From CAZAGT01 sp964484515 (GTDB lineage: Bacteria; Desulfobacterota; DSM-4660; Desulfatiglandales; HGW-15), in assembly GCA_964484515.1 (NCBI GenBank), contig CAZAGT010000128.1, positions 1 to 12,942 of the forward strand: a DNA stretch of 12,942 nt. The letters are read 5' to 3'. The position numbers were made by a program, and so were the translations under genes. Within the stretch, counting starts at the first letter, position 1. Every line of letters starts with the position of its first letter. This document shows, piece after piece, positions 6,790 through 12,942 of the stretch. A model generated the notes under the pieces. It ran no database searches. It was not told the DNA's origin and saw only the letters and a program-made list of their open reading frames with translations.

Positions 6790-8046
6790 ATGGACAGGAT
6801 TCTCATCGAAGGGGGAAACCCCATTAAAGGGCAAGTAGAACTCAGCGGGGCCAAAAACGCTGCGCTGCCCATCCTGGCCGCCTGCCTGCTGACTGGTGGA
6901 GCCCACCGACTGGAGCGGATCCCCGAGCTTAGGGACATCACGACCATCCGGGCCATCATGTCTAAGATGGGTGTGGATTTTTGGGAAGAAGGCCCAGCTT
7001 TATGGGTCAATTCAGAAAACATCAATCAGTTTGAGGCCTCCTATGATCTGGTCCGGACGATGAGGGCCTCGATACTGCTTCTGGGGCCCCTCCTGGCCCG
7101 CATGGGTAGGGCCAGAATATCTCTGCCGGGAGGCTGTGCGATCGGTGCGCGTCCGGTCAACCTCCACCTCACTGCCCTTGCCGCCATGGGTGTGGAGATC
7201 TCCCTGGAAGGCGGCTATATCAACGGGCGGGCTGACGGTCTCGAAGGGGCTACCATCTTTTTCGATATTCCGACGGTCACAGGGACGGAAAACCTGATGA
7301 TGGCCGCGACGCGGGCCAAGGGACAGACCGTCTTGAAAAACGCCGCGATGGAACCGGAGGTCGTGGACCTGGCGAACATGCTCCGCGGGATGGGCGCTGA
7401 TATAGCAGGTGACGGAACAGACACCCTGATCATCAACGGAGTCGATGACCTAGAACCTGCTCGGCACACCGTCATTGACGACCGGATCGAAGCCGGGACC
7501 TTTATGATCGCTGCCGCAATGACGGGAGGCGAGGTGCTCATCCGTAGCACCTCTCCGGATAACCTGGCAGCCGTGACTGAAAAACTGCAACTTGCCGGAG
7601 CTGAAATTGATGCCACGGCAAACGGGGTCCATGTCAAAGGGCCGACTGAGATTCAGGCCGTCGATATCACGACCATGCCTTATCCGGGCTTCCCCACCGA
7701 CCTGCAGGCGCAATTTATGGCGGCGATGTGCATCGCCAAGGGGTCGAGCATCATCAAAGAAACGGTTTTCGAGAACCGGTTCATTCATGTCGGTGAATTG
7801 AAACGGATGGGGGCGGATATCGAGATCGACGGCAACCGGGCCCTGGTACGAGGCAAGGACCGCCTGATGGCGGCTCCTGTGATGGCGACTGATCTCAGGG
7901 CCAGTGCTTCCCTTATTCTGGCCGGCCTTGTGGCCGAGGGGGGCCATACAGTGGTCAATCGAATCTACCACTTGGACAGGGGCTACGAGGCCCTGGAAAA
8001 GAAATTCAATGCCTTGGGGGCCATCATTTGGCGCGAAAAGGCGTGA
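6790..8046 (+). CDS. murA: UDP-N-acetylglucosamine 1-carboxyvinyltransferase MurA
   Basis: MurA carries out the first committed step of peptidoglycan synthesis in the cytoplasm, transferring enolpyruvate from PEP to UDP-GlcNAc. The 418-residue length equals the standard of about 419. Active-site residues are visible: Lys22 and Asn23 in LSGAKNAALPI, and Cys116 in the loop PGGCAIGARPV (the Cys115 equivalent, normally alkylated by fosfomycin) with Arg121 behind it. Because the cysteine is present rather than Asp, the enzyme is predicted to be fosfomycin-sensitive. PYPGFPTDLQAQFMA and the C-terminal YHLDRGYE region are also typical. AGAGGA lies about 10 bases before the ATG. The gene ends one base before comEC, so the pair is probably co-transcribed. 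Confidence 0.98.
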   Translation: MDRILIEGGNPIKGQVELSGAKNAALPILAACLLTGGAHRLERIPELRDITTIRAIMSKMGVDFWEEGPALWVNSENINQFEASYDLVRTMRASILLLGPLLARMGRARISLPGGCAIGARPVNLHLTALAAMGVEISLEGGYINGRADGLEGATIFFDIPTVTGTENLMMAATRAKGQTVLKNAAMEPEVVDLANMLRGMGADIAGDGTDTLIINGVDDLEPARHTVIDDRIEAGTFMIAAAMTGGEVLIRSTSPDNLAAVTEKLQLAGAEIDATANGVHVKGPTEIQAVDITTMPYPGFPTDLQAQFMAAMCIAKGSSIIKETVFENRFIHVGELKRMGADIEIDGNRALVRGKDRLMAAPVMATDLRASASLILAGLVAEGGHTVVNRIYHLDRGYEALEKKFNALGAIIWREKA

Positions 8047-8047
8047 G

Positions 8048-10525
8048 ATGTCGGATCGGCCCCTCATCCCTATTCTCCTCTCTCTCATGGGAGGGATCTG
8101 CCTCAGCCGCTTAATACTCCCCCACGAGCCGCCTTCCGTCCTGATCGTCATCGCCCTCATCGTTTTCACCTTAGGCGCCTTTTTTTTCGCTCCGCCCCGG
8201 CTGCGGTGGTCTGCAACGATCATACTTTTCATTTCAGGTGGGATCCTCATTGAACAAAGAGCAACCAAGGACTCCCGTCTTTCGGATCTGTCCGAGCGAC
8301 GGCAACGGGTTATCCTGGAGGGAGTCGTCCTGGAGCTTCCTAAGAGGATTGAGGATATCGCCAAATTCACGGTGAGGGCCGACCGGCTCCTCGATCCGGA
8401 ACCAGGTATGAGGATCGATGAGAAGATCCTTGTGACGGTGTATCGATACGGCGACGACTTCTTACCGGGCGACAAGATACGCTTTCCCGCCAGATTGAAG
8501 CCTTTCAGGAACTTCAACAACCCTGGCCGCTACAACTATCAGCTCGCGATGGCCTTGAAGGGCCTCTCCTGCGCGGCCTCCGTGTCCGATGGAAGATATA
8601 TCGTACCGATGGGTCGAGGAAACTTGGGGCCTTTATCGGCCTGGCTGGAAACGTTGAGGAGACCGATTCGGCAGTTCCTTTCAGATAAGCTATCTGCGCG
8701 TAATGCAGCCCTCTTTGCGGCCCTGATCCTGGGCGAGCGTCAGGGAATTACGACCGAACTCAGAGAGGAGGTCGTTGTTGCCGGCCTCGGGCACATCCTT
8801 GCCGTATCCGGTTTGCACGTCGGCCTGGTCGGCTGGCTGGCATTCACGCTGTTCAAGAGACTTCTCTCCCTCTCCTATCGACTCATGCTCCGGACCGACA
8901 TCCATAGATGGGCCGCTTTTCTGGCTTGTCTGGTGGTGATCGGGTACACCGGAATCGCGGGGTTTCAGGTCTCGGGGCAAAGGGCCATGATCATGGTGCT
9001 GGCCTTTCTGTTGGCCATCATCCTGGGCCGAGAACGGGATCTATGGTCCACCCTGGCACTGGCCGGTTTTTGCATCCTGGCCTTAGATCCCCTGGCCCTC
9101 TTCAGTATCTCGTTTCAACTCTCCTTCGGCGCCGTCGTCGGGATTCTGTGGTTGGCCCCTTTCATATACAACCTGATGCCGGCATCAGAGACTGAAAAGT
9201 CAAAGCGGGCAACCTCTCTCGATCGGCTTAGAGCTTATGTTAAAGGACTGGTTGCCGTGACCCTCGCGGTGACTCTGTTTCTGCTACCGATCACAACCGC
9301 CTACTTTCATCGCATCTCCCTGTTTGCCCTGCCCGCGAATCTCACGGCCGTCCCCATCCTCGGTCTCTGGACCTTGCCCTGCGGGCTCCTCTCGGTCCTC
9401 AGCCTCCCAATATCACCTCATCTGTCCGAATGGCTCTTAATCCTCGGGAGTTGGGGGCTGGATGTGATGATGGCGGTCATCCAATTCTGGGGACAGGTGC
9501 CCTGGGCAGCGGTCTGGGTCATCACACCAAACGCCCTCGAGATCATCCTCTTCTATGGTCTCCTCCTTACGCTCTTCTTTTATCGGCGCTGGGCCTGGGC
9601 AAGAAGAGGGTTCTTTGTCGTCCTGCTGCTCATTGCGGCCGACACGACGTATTGGCTGTATCAGACGCAGTTTAACCCGCGTCTTGAAGTGACCTACCTC
9701 GATGTCGGCCAAGGAAACGCCGCCCTCGTTCGCTTCCCGGGCAACAAGCGAATGCTGATTGACGGCGGCGGCTTTCCAAAGGACCGCTTCGATATTGGAC
9801 GGATGGTGGTGGCCCCATTTCTGCTTCAATCGAAGCTCCGTCGGATCGATTACCTTGTACTCACGCATCCTCAGACCGACCACATGAACGGCCTGCGCTT
9901 TATTGCGACCCACTTCAAACCTCGGGAGTTCTGGTACAACGGCCAGACCTCAGAGACGGAACCGTTTTGGCACTTGATGGATATCGTTGACAGGAAGGGG
10001 ATCCGGAAACAGGTACCTATGGATCTATCGGCCGGCCGCAACATCTCAGGAGTCATGGTGGACGTCCTTTACCCGCTTCCAGGGACGTCAAAAGGCCGGC
10101 CCACAATAACAGCCCACAATCTAAACAACCATTCACTGGTCCTCCGGATCTCCGATGGCTCGACGTCTTTTCTTTTTCCGGGCGATCTGGAAGAGACCGG
10201 CGAGGCGCATGCCATTGCGGCAGCCGGCTCGAGACTCAGAAGCGATATCCTCCTGGCTCCCCACCACGGGAGCAAGACATCCTGCACTGAGCCCTTCCTC
10301 CGCATGGTTCAGCCCGAAATCTGCGTCATCTCGTGCGGTCATGGGAACTGGTTCGGTTTCCCTCACCCTGAGACACTCCAGAGACTGAGAGACGCAGGAT
10401 GCCGGATTATCAAGATCGACCAAGCGGGAGCATTGGAAATTCAGCTGGGTTCAAACGGTATGAGAATAAGGAGTTACTGCGGTTTGCCCCATGTGCTTGA
10501 AGTCGGCCACGCTCAATTACATTGA
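8048..10525 (+). CDS. comEC: DNA internalization-related competence protein ComEC/Rec2
   Basis: This 825-residue inner-membrane channel protein passes single-stranded DNA into the cytoplasm during natural transformation. Domains in order are an N-terminal membrane pair and OB-like DUF4131 region (about 1-200); the multi-spanning Competence domain, with the hallmark GLGHILAVSGLHVGLVGW at about 245-262, SGQRAMIMV and SFQLSFGAVVGILWL; and a C-terminal metallo-beta-lactamase domain starting at YLDVGQGNAALV (about 548), with THPQTDHMNG near 605, a GDLEETGE region, and LAPHHGSKTS near 735-745. The metal-ligand HxxxDH pattern is intact, so the nuclease-like domain may be active. The start at 8048 is chosen because it follows the murA stop by one base; a longer frame to 7904 is out-of-frame reading of murA. 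No pilus or ComEA gene is in the window. Confidence 0.95.
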   Translation: MSDRPLIPILLSLMGGICLSRLILPHEPPSVLIVIALIVFTLGAFFFAPPRLRWSATIILFISGGILIEQRATKDSRLSDLSERRQRVILEGVVLELPKRIEDIAKFTVRADRLLDPEPGMRIDEKILVTVYRYGDDFLPGDKIRFPARLKPFRNFNNPGRYNYQLAMALKGLSCAASVSDGRYIVPMGRGNLGPLSAWLETLRRPIRQFLSDKLSARNAALFAALILGERQGITTELREEVVVAGLGHILAVSGLHVGLVGWLAFTLFKRLLSLSYRLMLRTDIHRWAAFLACLVVIGYTGIAGFQVSGQRAMIMVLAFLLAIILGRERDLWSTLALAGFCILALDPLALFSISFQLSFGAVVGILWLAPFIYNLMPASETEKSKRATSLDRLRAYVKGLVAVTLAVTLFLLPITTAYFHRISLFALPANLTAVPILGLWTLPCGLLSVLSLPISPHLSEWLLILGSWGLDVMMAVIQFWGQVPWAAVWVITPNALEIILFYGLLLTLFFYRRWAWARRGFFVVLLLIAADTTYWLYQTQFNPRLEVTYLDVGQGNAALVRFPGNKRMLIDGGGFPKDRFDIGRMVVAPFLLQSKLRRIDYLVLTHPQTDHMNGLRFIATHFKPREFWYNGQTSETEPFWHLMDIVDRKGIRKQVPMDLSAGRNISGVMVDVLYPLPGTSKGRPTITAHNLNNHSLVLRISDGSTSFLFPGDLEETGEAHAIAAAGSRLRSDILLAPHHGSKTSCTEPFLRMVQPEICVISCGHGNWFGFPHPETLQRLRDAGCRIIKIDQAGALEIQLGSNGMRIRSYCGLPHVLEVGHAQLH

Positions 10526-10552
10526 TGTACGTCTCTTCATCTAGAAAGGCTT

Positions 10553-10601
10553 TTTCCTCGACCTCTCAAAAATATCGTGTCCACATGGTCAATGACGCCC
10601 C
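10553..10601 (+). repeat. Diverged direct repeat X, copy 1
   Basis: This segment, from TTTCCTCGACC through TATCGTGTCCACATGGTCAA to GACGCCCC, resembles 11291-11337. The first 11 bases match at 9 positions and the last 29 at 23; the few bases between differ in length by two. It lies 28 bases after the comEC stop. Function unknown. Confidence 0.5.
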
Positions 10602-10627
10602 TAGAACGATTGCATCGGTTCTCTTCA

Positions 10628-10681
10628 GGATTCCACGCCGTGCCTTTACCTCCTCCCTCTTGAACTAAATCTCTTAAGGAC
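10628..10681 (+). repeat. Diverged direct repeat Y, copy 1
   Basis: This aligns without gaps to 11153-11206 at 41 of 54 positions, best over the last 40 (32 of 40). Conserved blocks are GGATT, GCCTTTA, CCTC and TCTTAAG. Read on the minus strand it gives CTTAAGAGATT and then GGGAGGAGG, which looks like a leader with a strong ribosome-binding site, but no open frame follows: GTG and ATG codons just downstream run into stops within a few codons. Confidence 0.5.
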
Positions 10682-10696
10682 GTGACTCTTACAAAT

Positions 10697-10906
10697 TCAA
10701 CGCGTACGGCGCTTCTTCCTCTTTTTCCGGTAAACAGTCCTCGATATGATGAATATGGTGCATATCGCTGTCATTCCAACCCCATTTACCACCCAGTAAA
10801 TAAGGTTATCTACTGTCAAAGCCCCCAATCTGACGAACAAATTGAAGACCACCAAAATTCCAATTATTATCCGAAACACGATTCCGGAAAACCCAACCAC
10901 GTCCAT
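10697..10906 (-). CDS. Possible small two-helix membrane protein
   Basis: This 69-residue frame begins MDVVGFSGIVFRIIIGIL. It has two hydrophobic segments, at about residues 5-28 and 36-57, joined by a short polar turn, and a very basic tail (YRKKRKKRRTR). The basic tail would stay in the cytoplasm by the positive-inside rule. In its favour are the orderly segment pattern and a promoter-like sequence about 95 bases upstream. Against it are the lack of a clear Shine-Dalgarno sequence, the short length, and AT-rich DNA in which hydrophobic frames arise by chance. The frame opens only nine codons before this ATG. I recognise no family. Small basic two-helix proteins include toxins and defence effectors, but there is no evidence for such a role here. 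Confidence 0.35.
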   Translation of the reverse strand: MDVVGFSGIVFRIIIGILVVFNLFVRLGALTVDNLIYWVVNGVGMTAICTIFIISRTVYRKKRKKRRTR

Positions 10907-10999
10907 GGAAACCCATTCATTCCGTGCAACAAGCTAGGCTTTTGGATCTCAGTGACATCAGCAATTTTGTGATATGTATCGAAATTACGGACCGTTTCT

Positions 11000-11026
11000 A
11001 TTAGATACCATACGTCATAACGTCAA
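11000..11026 (-). promoter_or_regulatory. Candidate promoter for the small membrane ORF
   Basis: On the minus strand TTGACG (11026-11021) and TCTAAT (11005-11000) are 15 bases apart, each matching five of six consensus positions. Transcription would start near 10994, giving a leader of about 90 bases before the possible ORF at 10906. The short spacer weakens the call. Confidence 0.3.
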
Positions 11027-11152
11027 CCAATAAGCGGCAGCTCAGAAATCCTTGAAAGGATAGAAATTGACATAATGAAGTGACTTCTGAACTTCTCCCA
11101 GAAATTCTTTTGAAATCGTGCAGGGAACGTGCTATTCTATTATTTTACTTTG

Positions 11153-11206
11153 GGATTTCACTACACGCCTTTATCTCCATCCTCCTAAACTTAATTTCTT
11201 AAGAAC
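11153..11206 (+). repeat. Diverged direct repeat Y, copy 2
   Basis: This is the partner of 10628-10681, in the same orientation and exactly 525 bases to the right. On the minus strand it carries the palindrome TTCTTAAGAA followed by TTTAGGAGGATGGAG, that is, a ribosome-binding site beside an ATG. The resulting frame, MEIKACSEIPK, stops after 11 codons, so any gene once attached has been lost, or the element acts as RNA or DNA. Confidence 0.5.
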
Positions 11207-11290
11207 TCCCCCGTCACGGCCCCAAGATGATCAGCAATATGTCGAGCCATCCAGTCCGCCCTGCCCCGGCAGCCGGCCATTTATAGGCCA

Positions 11291-11337
11291 TTACCTCAAC
11301 CGGTAAAGTATCTTGTCAACATAGTCAAGAACGTCCC
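11291..11337 (+). repeat. Diverged direct repeat X, copy 2, abutting the CRISPR array
   Basis: This is the partner of 10553-10601, in the same orientation. It ends only 9 bases before the first CRISPR repeat. The order of the two repeat families is reversed between copies: X then Y on the left, Y then X on the right. This is therefore not one simple tandem duplication. Confidence 0.5.
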
Positions 11338-11510
11338 GCTTTACAGGTTTCAATCCACGCCCCCGCACGGGGGGCGACAACCATTGAGCGCTCTGCTAGT
11401 TCGATTGTCGAAGTTTCAATCCACGCCCCCGCACGGGGGGCGACAAAGCAATCAAGCAACAGTGTCGGATATCTCAATGTTTCAATCCACGCCCCCGCAC
11501 GGGGGGCGAC

Positions 11511-11774
11511 TTCAGACCCTGTATGAAAATCGACAGTCACCCCAGTTTCAATCCACGCCCCCGCACGGGGGGCGACTTCGATGGCTTTCTGTGGAATGCC
11601 CAAATCAGCAGTTTCAATCCACGCCCCCGCACGGGGGGCGACTTCAGACCCTGTATGAAAATCGACAGTCACCCCAGTTTCAATCCACGCCCCCGCACGG
11701 GGGGCGACTTCGATGGCTTTCTGTGGAATGCCCAAATCAGCAGTTTCAATCCACGCCCCCGCACGGGGGGCGAC
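11511..11774. repeat. Exact tandem duplication of two repeat-spacer units in the array
   Basis: The 132 bases at 11511-11642 (spacer 3, repeat, spacer 4, repeat) are repeated exactly at 11643-11774. Spacer 3 (TTCAGACC...CACCCCA) equals spacer 5, and spacer 4 (TTCGATGG...AATCAGCA) equals spacer 6. This can arise by recombination between identical repeats or by misassembly. Confidence 0.97.
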
Positions 11775-12060
11775 TCGTCGGCACGACCAGGCACTTCGCC
11801 TTGCGCGAGTTTCAATCCACGCCCCCGCACGGGGGGCGACTTTCCATGGCGTTCCCGAATTGTTCGATATCCATGTTTCAATCCACGCCCCCGCACGGGG
11901 GGCGACTCTATTTTATCAATCATTTATAAGGGCTGAAGAGTTTCAATCCACGCCCCCGCACGGGGGGCGACCTGATCAACAAGTTCGCTCCGGTGCCTAC
12001 GTGGGAGTTTCAATCCACGCCCCCGCACGGGGGGCGACTCGTCGGCACGACCAGGCACTT

Positions 12061-12160
12061 NNNNNNNNNNNNNNNNNNNNNNNNNNNNNNNNNNNNNNNN
12101 NNNNNNNNNNNNNNNNNNNNNNNNNNNNNNNNNNNNNNNNNNNNNNNNNNNNNNNNNNNN
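12061..12160. other. Assembly gap (100 Ns) inside a duplicate of spacer 7
   Basis: Exactly 100 Ns, a conventional filler length, interrupt a spacer. The 22 bases before the gap (12039-12060) and the 12 bases after it (12161-12172) are respectively the first 22 and last 12 bases of the 34-bp spacer at 11775-11808. Joined, they make one perfect copy of it. The number of missing units is unknown and may be zero. Confidence 0.98.
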
Positions 12161-12942
12161 CGCCTTGCGCGAGTTTCAATCCACGCCCCCGCACGGGGGG
12201 CGACGTCTTGGTCAATTTTATAGGCCATCCAACGTTTCAGTTTCAATCCACGCCCCCGCACGGGGGGCGACAGGTCGTTCATGCGGTCCACGACCTGCTC
12301 GCGCGTTTCAATCCACGCCCCCGCACGGGGGGCGACTCGGCGATATCATGACCGAGCTTTACCGGGCCGAGTTTCAATCCACGCCCCCGCACGGGGGGCG
12401 ACGTGTGATGCTTGGGGGCCGCCGGACGCCACCGGAGTTTCAATCCACGCCCCCGCACGGGGGGCGACCAGGGTGATCCAGGCACGCGAATCGGCCTACC
12501 AGTTTCAATCCACGCCCCCGCACGGGGGGCGACTGGTGACGATCATGGGAGGTCGCATCGTTGCGCAGTTTCAATCCACGCCCCCGCACGGGGGGCGACG
12601 GCGGCCGGACAAGGCGATCGTCGACGACTTCGAGTTTCAATCCACGCCCCCGCACGGGGGGCGACTCGGTCGAAGGGAGGAAGGTAAGGGGCTGAAGAGG
12701 TTTCAATCCACGCCCCCGCACGGGGGGCGACGTCAAGCAGTTGACGATCTGCTGGGTGCCCACGCGTTTCAATCCACGCCCCCGCACGGGGGGCGACGTC
12801 GACAACGGCGATCTCCTCAGCTTCCTTCACGGTTTCAATCCACGCCCCCGCACGGGGGGCGACTGCCATCGGTGGGTATCTCAAAGGTCGGAAGCGGTTT
12901 CAATCCACGCCCCCGCACGGGGGGCGACAAGGGGAGCGAGGA

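Larger units (their letters stand above)
10526..11346. other. Gene-poor, AT-richer region between comEC and the CRISPR array
   Basis: About 820 bases are visibly AT-richer than the coding part of the window. They hold one weak minus-strand membrane ORF, a promoter candidate for it, and two pairs of diverged direct repeats, each listed separately. No tRNA, terminator or transposase fragment was recognised. Forward open frames here are poor in coding character. It is the leader-distal (trailer) side of the array if the array is read on the minus strand. It may be decayed mobile or defence-island DNA. Confidence 0.6.
11347..12942 (-). CRISPR. CRISPR array, subtype I-C-like repeat, 23 repeats visible, runs off the window
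   Basis: Twenty-three identical 32-bp repeats start at 11347, 11413, 11479, 11545, 11611, 11677, 11743, 11809, 11875, 11940, 12007, 12173, 12240, 12305, 12371, 12437, 12502, 12568, 12634, 12700, 12766, 12832 and 12897. On the plus strand the repeat begins GTTTCAATCCACGC and ends GGGGGGCGAC, with a CGCCCCC/GGGGGCG stem around GCACG. Its reverse complement (GTCGCC at the start, GTGGATTGAAAC at the end) is the classic I-C form, so transcription is expected on the minus strand, with leader and cas genes right of the window. Spacers are 33-35 bp, mostly 34. Twenty-two are bounded on both sides, nineteen of them distinct; the last (12929 on) is cut at 14 bases. One spacer holds an assembly gap. No cas gene is in the window, so the subtype rests on the repeat alone. 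Confidence 0.98.

Noticed and set aside
10625..10656. Decayed CRISPR repeat near TTCCACGCC downstream of comEC
   Set aside because: Only the 8-base TCCACGCC core matches; the rest is no better than chance, and the segment is better explained as part of repeat Y.
10738..10783. Third copy of repeat X inside the small-ORF region (CCTCGATATG, TATCGCTGTC)
   Set aside because: Only scattered short blocks align and several gaps are needed, so it is not distinguishable from chance by eye.
10682..10972. Plus-strand 96-codon frame opposite the small membrane ORF
   Set aside because: GTG start, no ribosome-binding site, and a composition rich in His, Asn, Ser and Pro with no hydrophobic core. It looks like the antisense shadow.
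11280..12239. Self-targeting: spacer 12 shares TTTATAGGCCAT with the trailer region near 11280
   Set aside because: Only 12 bases of a semi-palindromic word match, with no extension. This is far short of a protospacer.
11384..12884. Long open frames through the array on both strands with repeated SIHAPARGAT, NPRPRTGGD, SPPVRGRGLK or VAPRAGAWIET motifs
   Set aside because: These are translations of the 32-bp CRISPR repeat. With repeat-plus-spacer units of mostly 66 bp the frame stays open, which mimics repeat proteins. They are not genes.

Overview
The window looks like a scaffolded draft (there is a run of exactly 100 Ns) from a moderately GC-rich bacterium with housekeeping genes of general bacterial type: rsmG, a late-cobalamin cluster, murA and comEC. 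Gene content and protein style are compatible with an environmental Gram-negative lineage such as a deep-branching Desulfobacterota, Nitrospirota or NC10-like bacterium. Nothing in the sequence settles the taxon, and this is only an impression.

Layout. Positions 105-749 encode the 16S rRNA methyltransferase RsmG, convergent with a TetR-family regulator (1390-773, minus). Divergent from the regulator, 1627-5599 is a tight plus-strand operon for the last steps of cobalamin synthesis: cobT, cobS, an L-threonine-phosphate decarboxylase (CobD) and cbiB. CobD makes the aminopropanol arm, CbiB attaches it, CobT activates the lower-ligand base, and CobS joins base and corrinoid. The cobinamide kinase/guanylyltransferase (CobU/CobP) is not in the window. 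Next comes a small free-standing gene for a lysine/proline/arginine-rich, histone H1-like protein (5778-6029), with its own strong ribosome-binding site and a clean intrinsic terminator. A minus-strand Mut7-C (PIN-like plus zinc ribbon) protein (6600-6148) lies divergent to a murA-comEC pair (6790-10525).

The last fifth is accessory in character. Positions 10526-11346 are AT-richer and hold no confident gene. They contain one possible small membrane protein on the minus strand and two families of diverged direct repeats (about 54 and 48 bp), each present twice. From 11347 to the window end runs a CRISPR array of 23 identical 32-bp repeats with 33-35 bp spacers. The repeat, read on the minus strand, is of the GTCGCC...GTGGATTGAAAC type usual for subtype I-C. 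The array should therefore be transcribed right to left, with leader and cas genes beyond the right edge. The array has an exact tandem duplication of two repeat-spacer units, and the 100-N gap falls inside a second copy of spacer 7, so the true array length is unresolved.

No clearly new biological system is visible. The best leads are the repeat-bearing region beside the array, the spacer duplications, and the H1-like gene.
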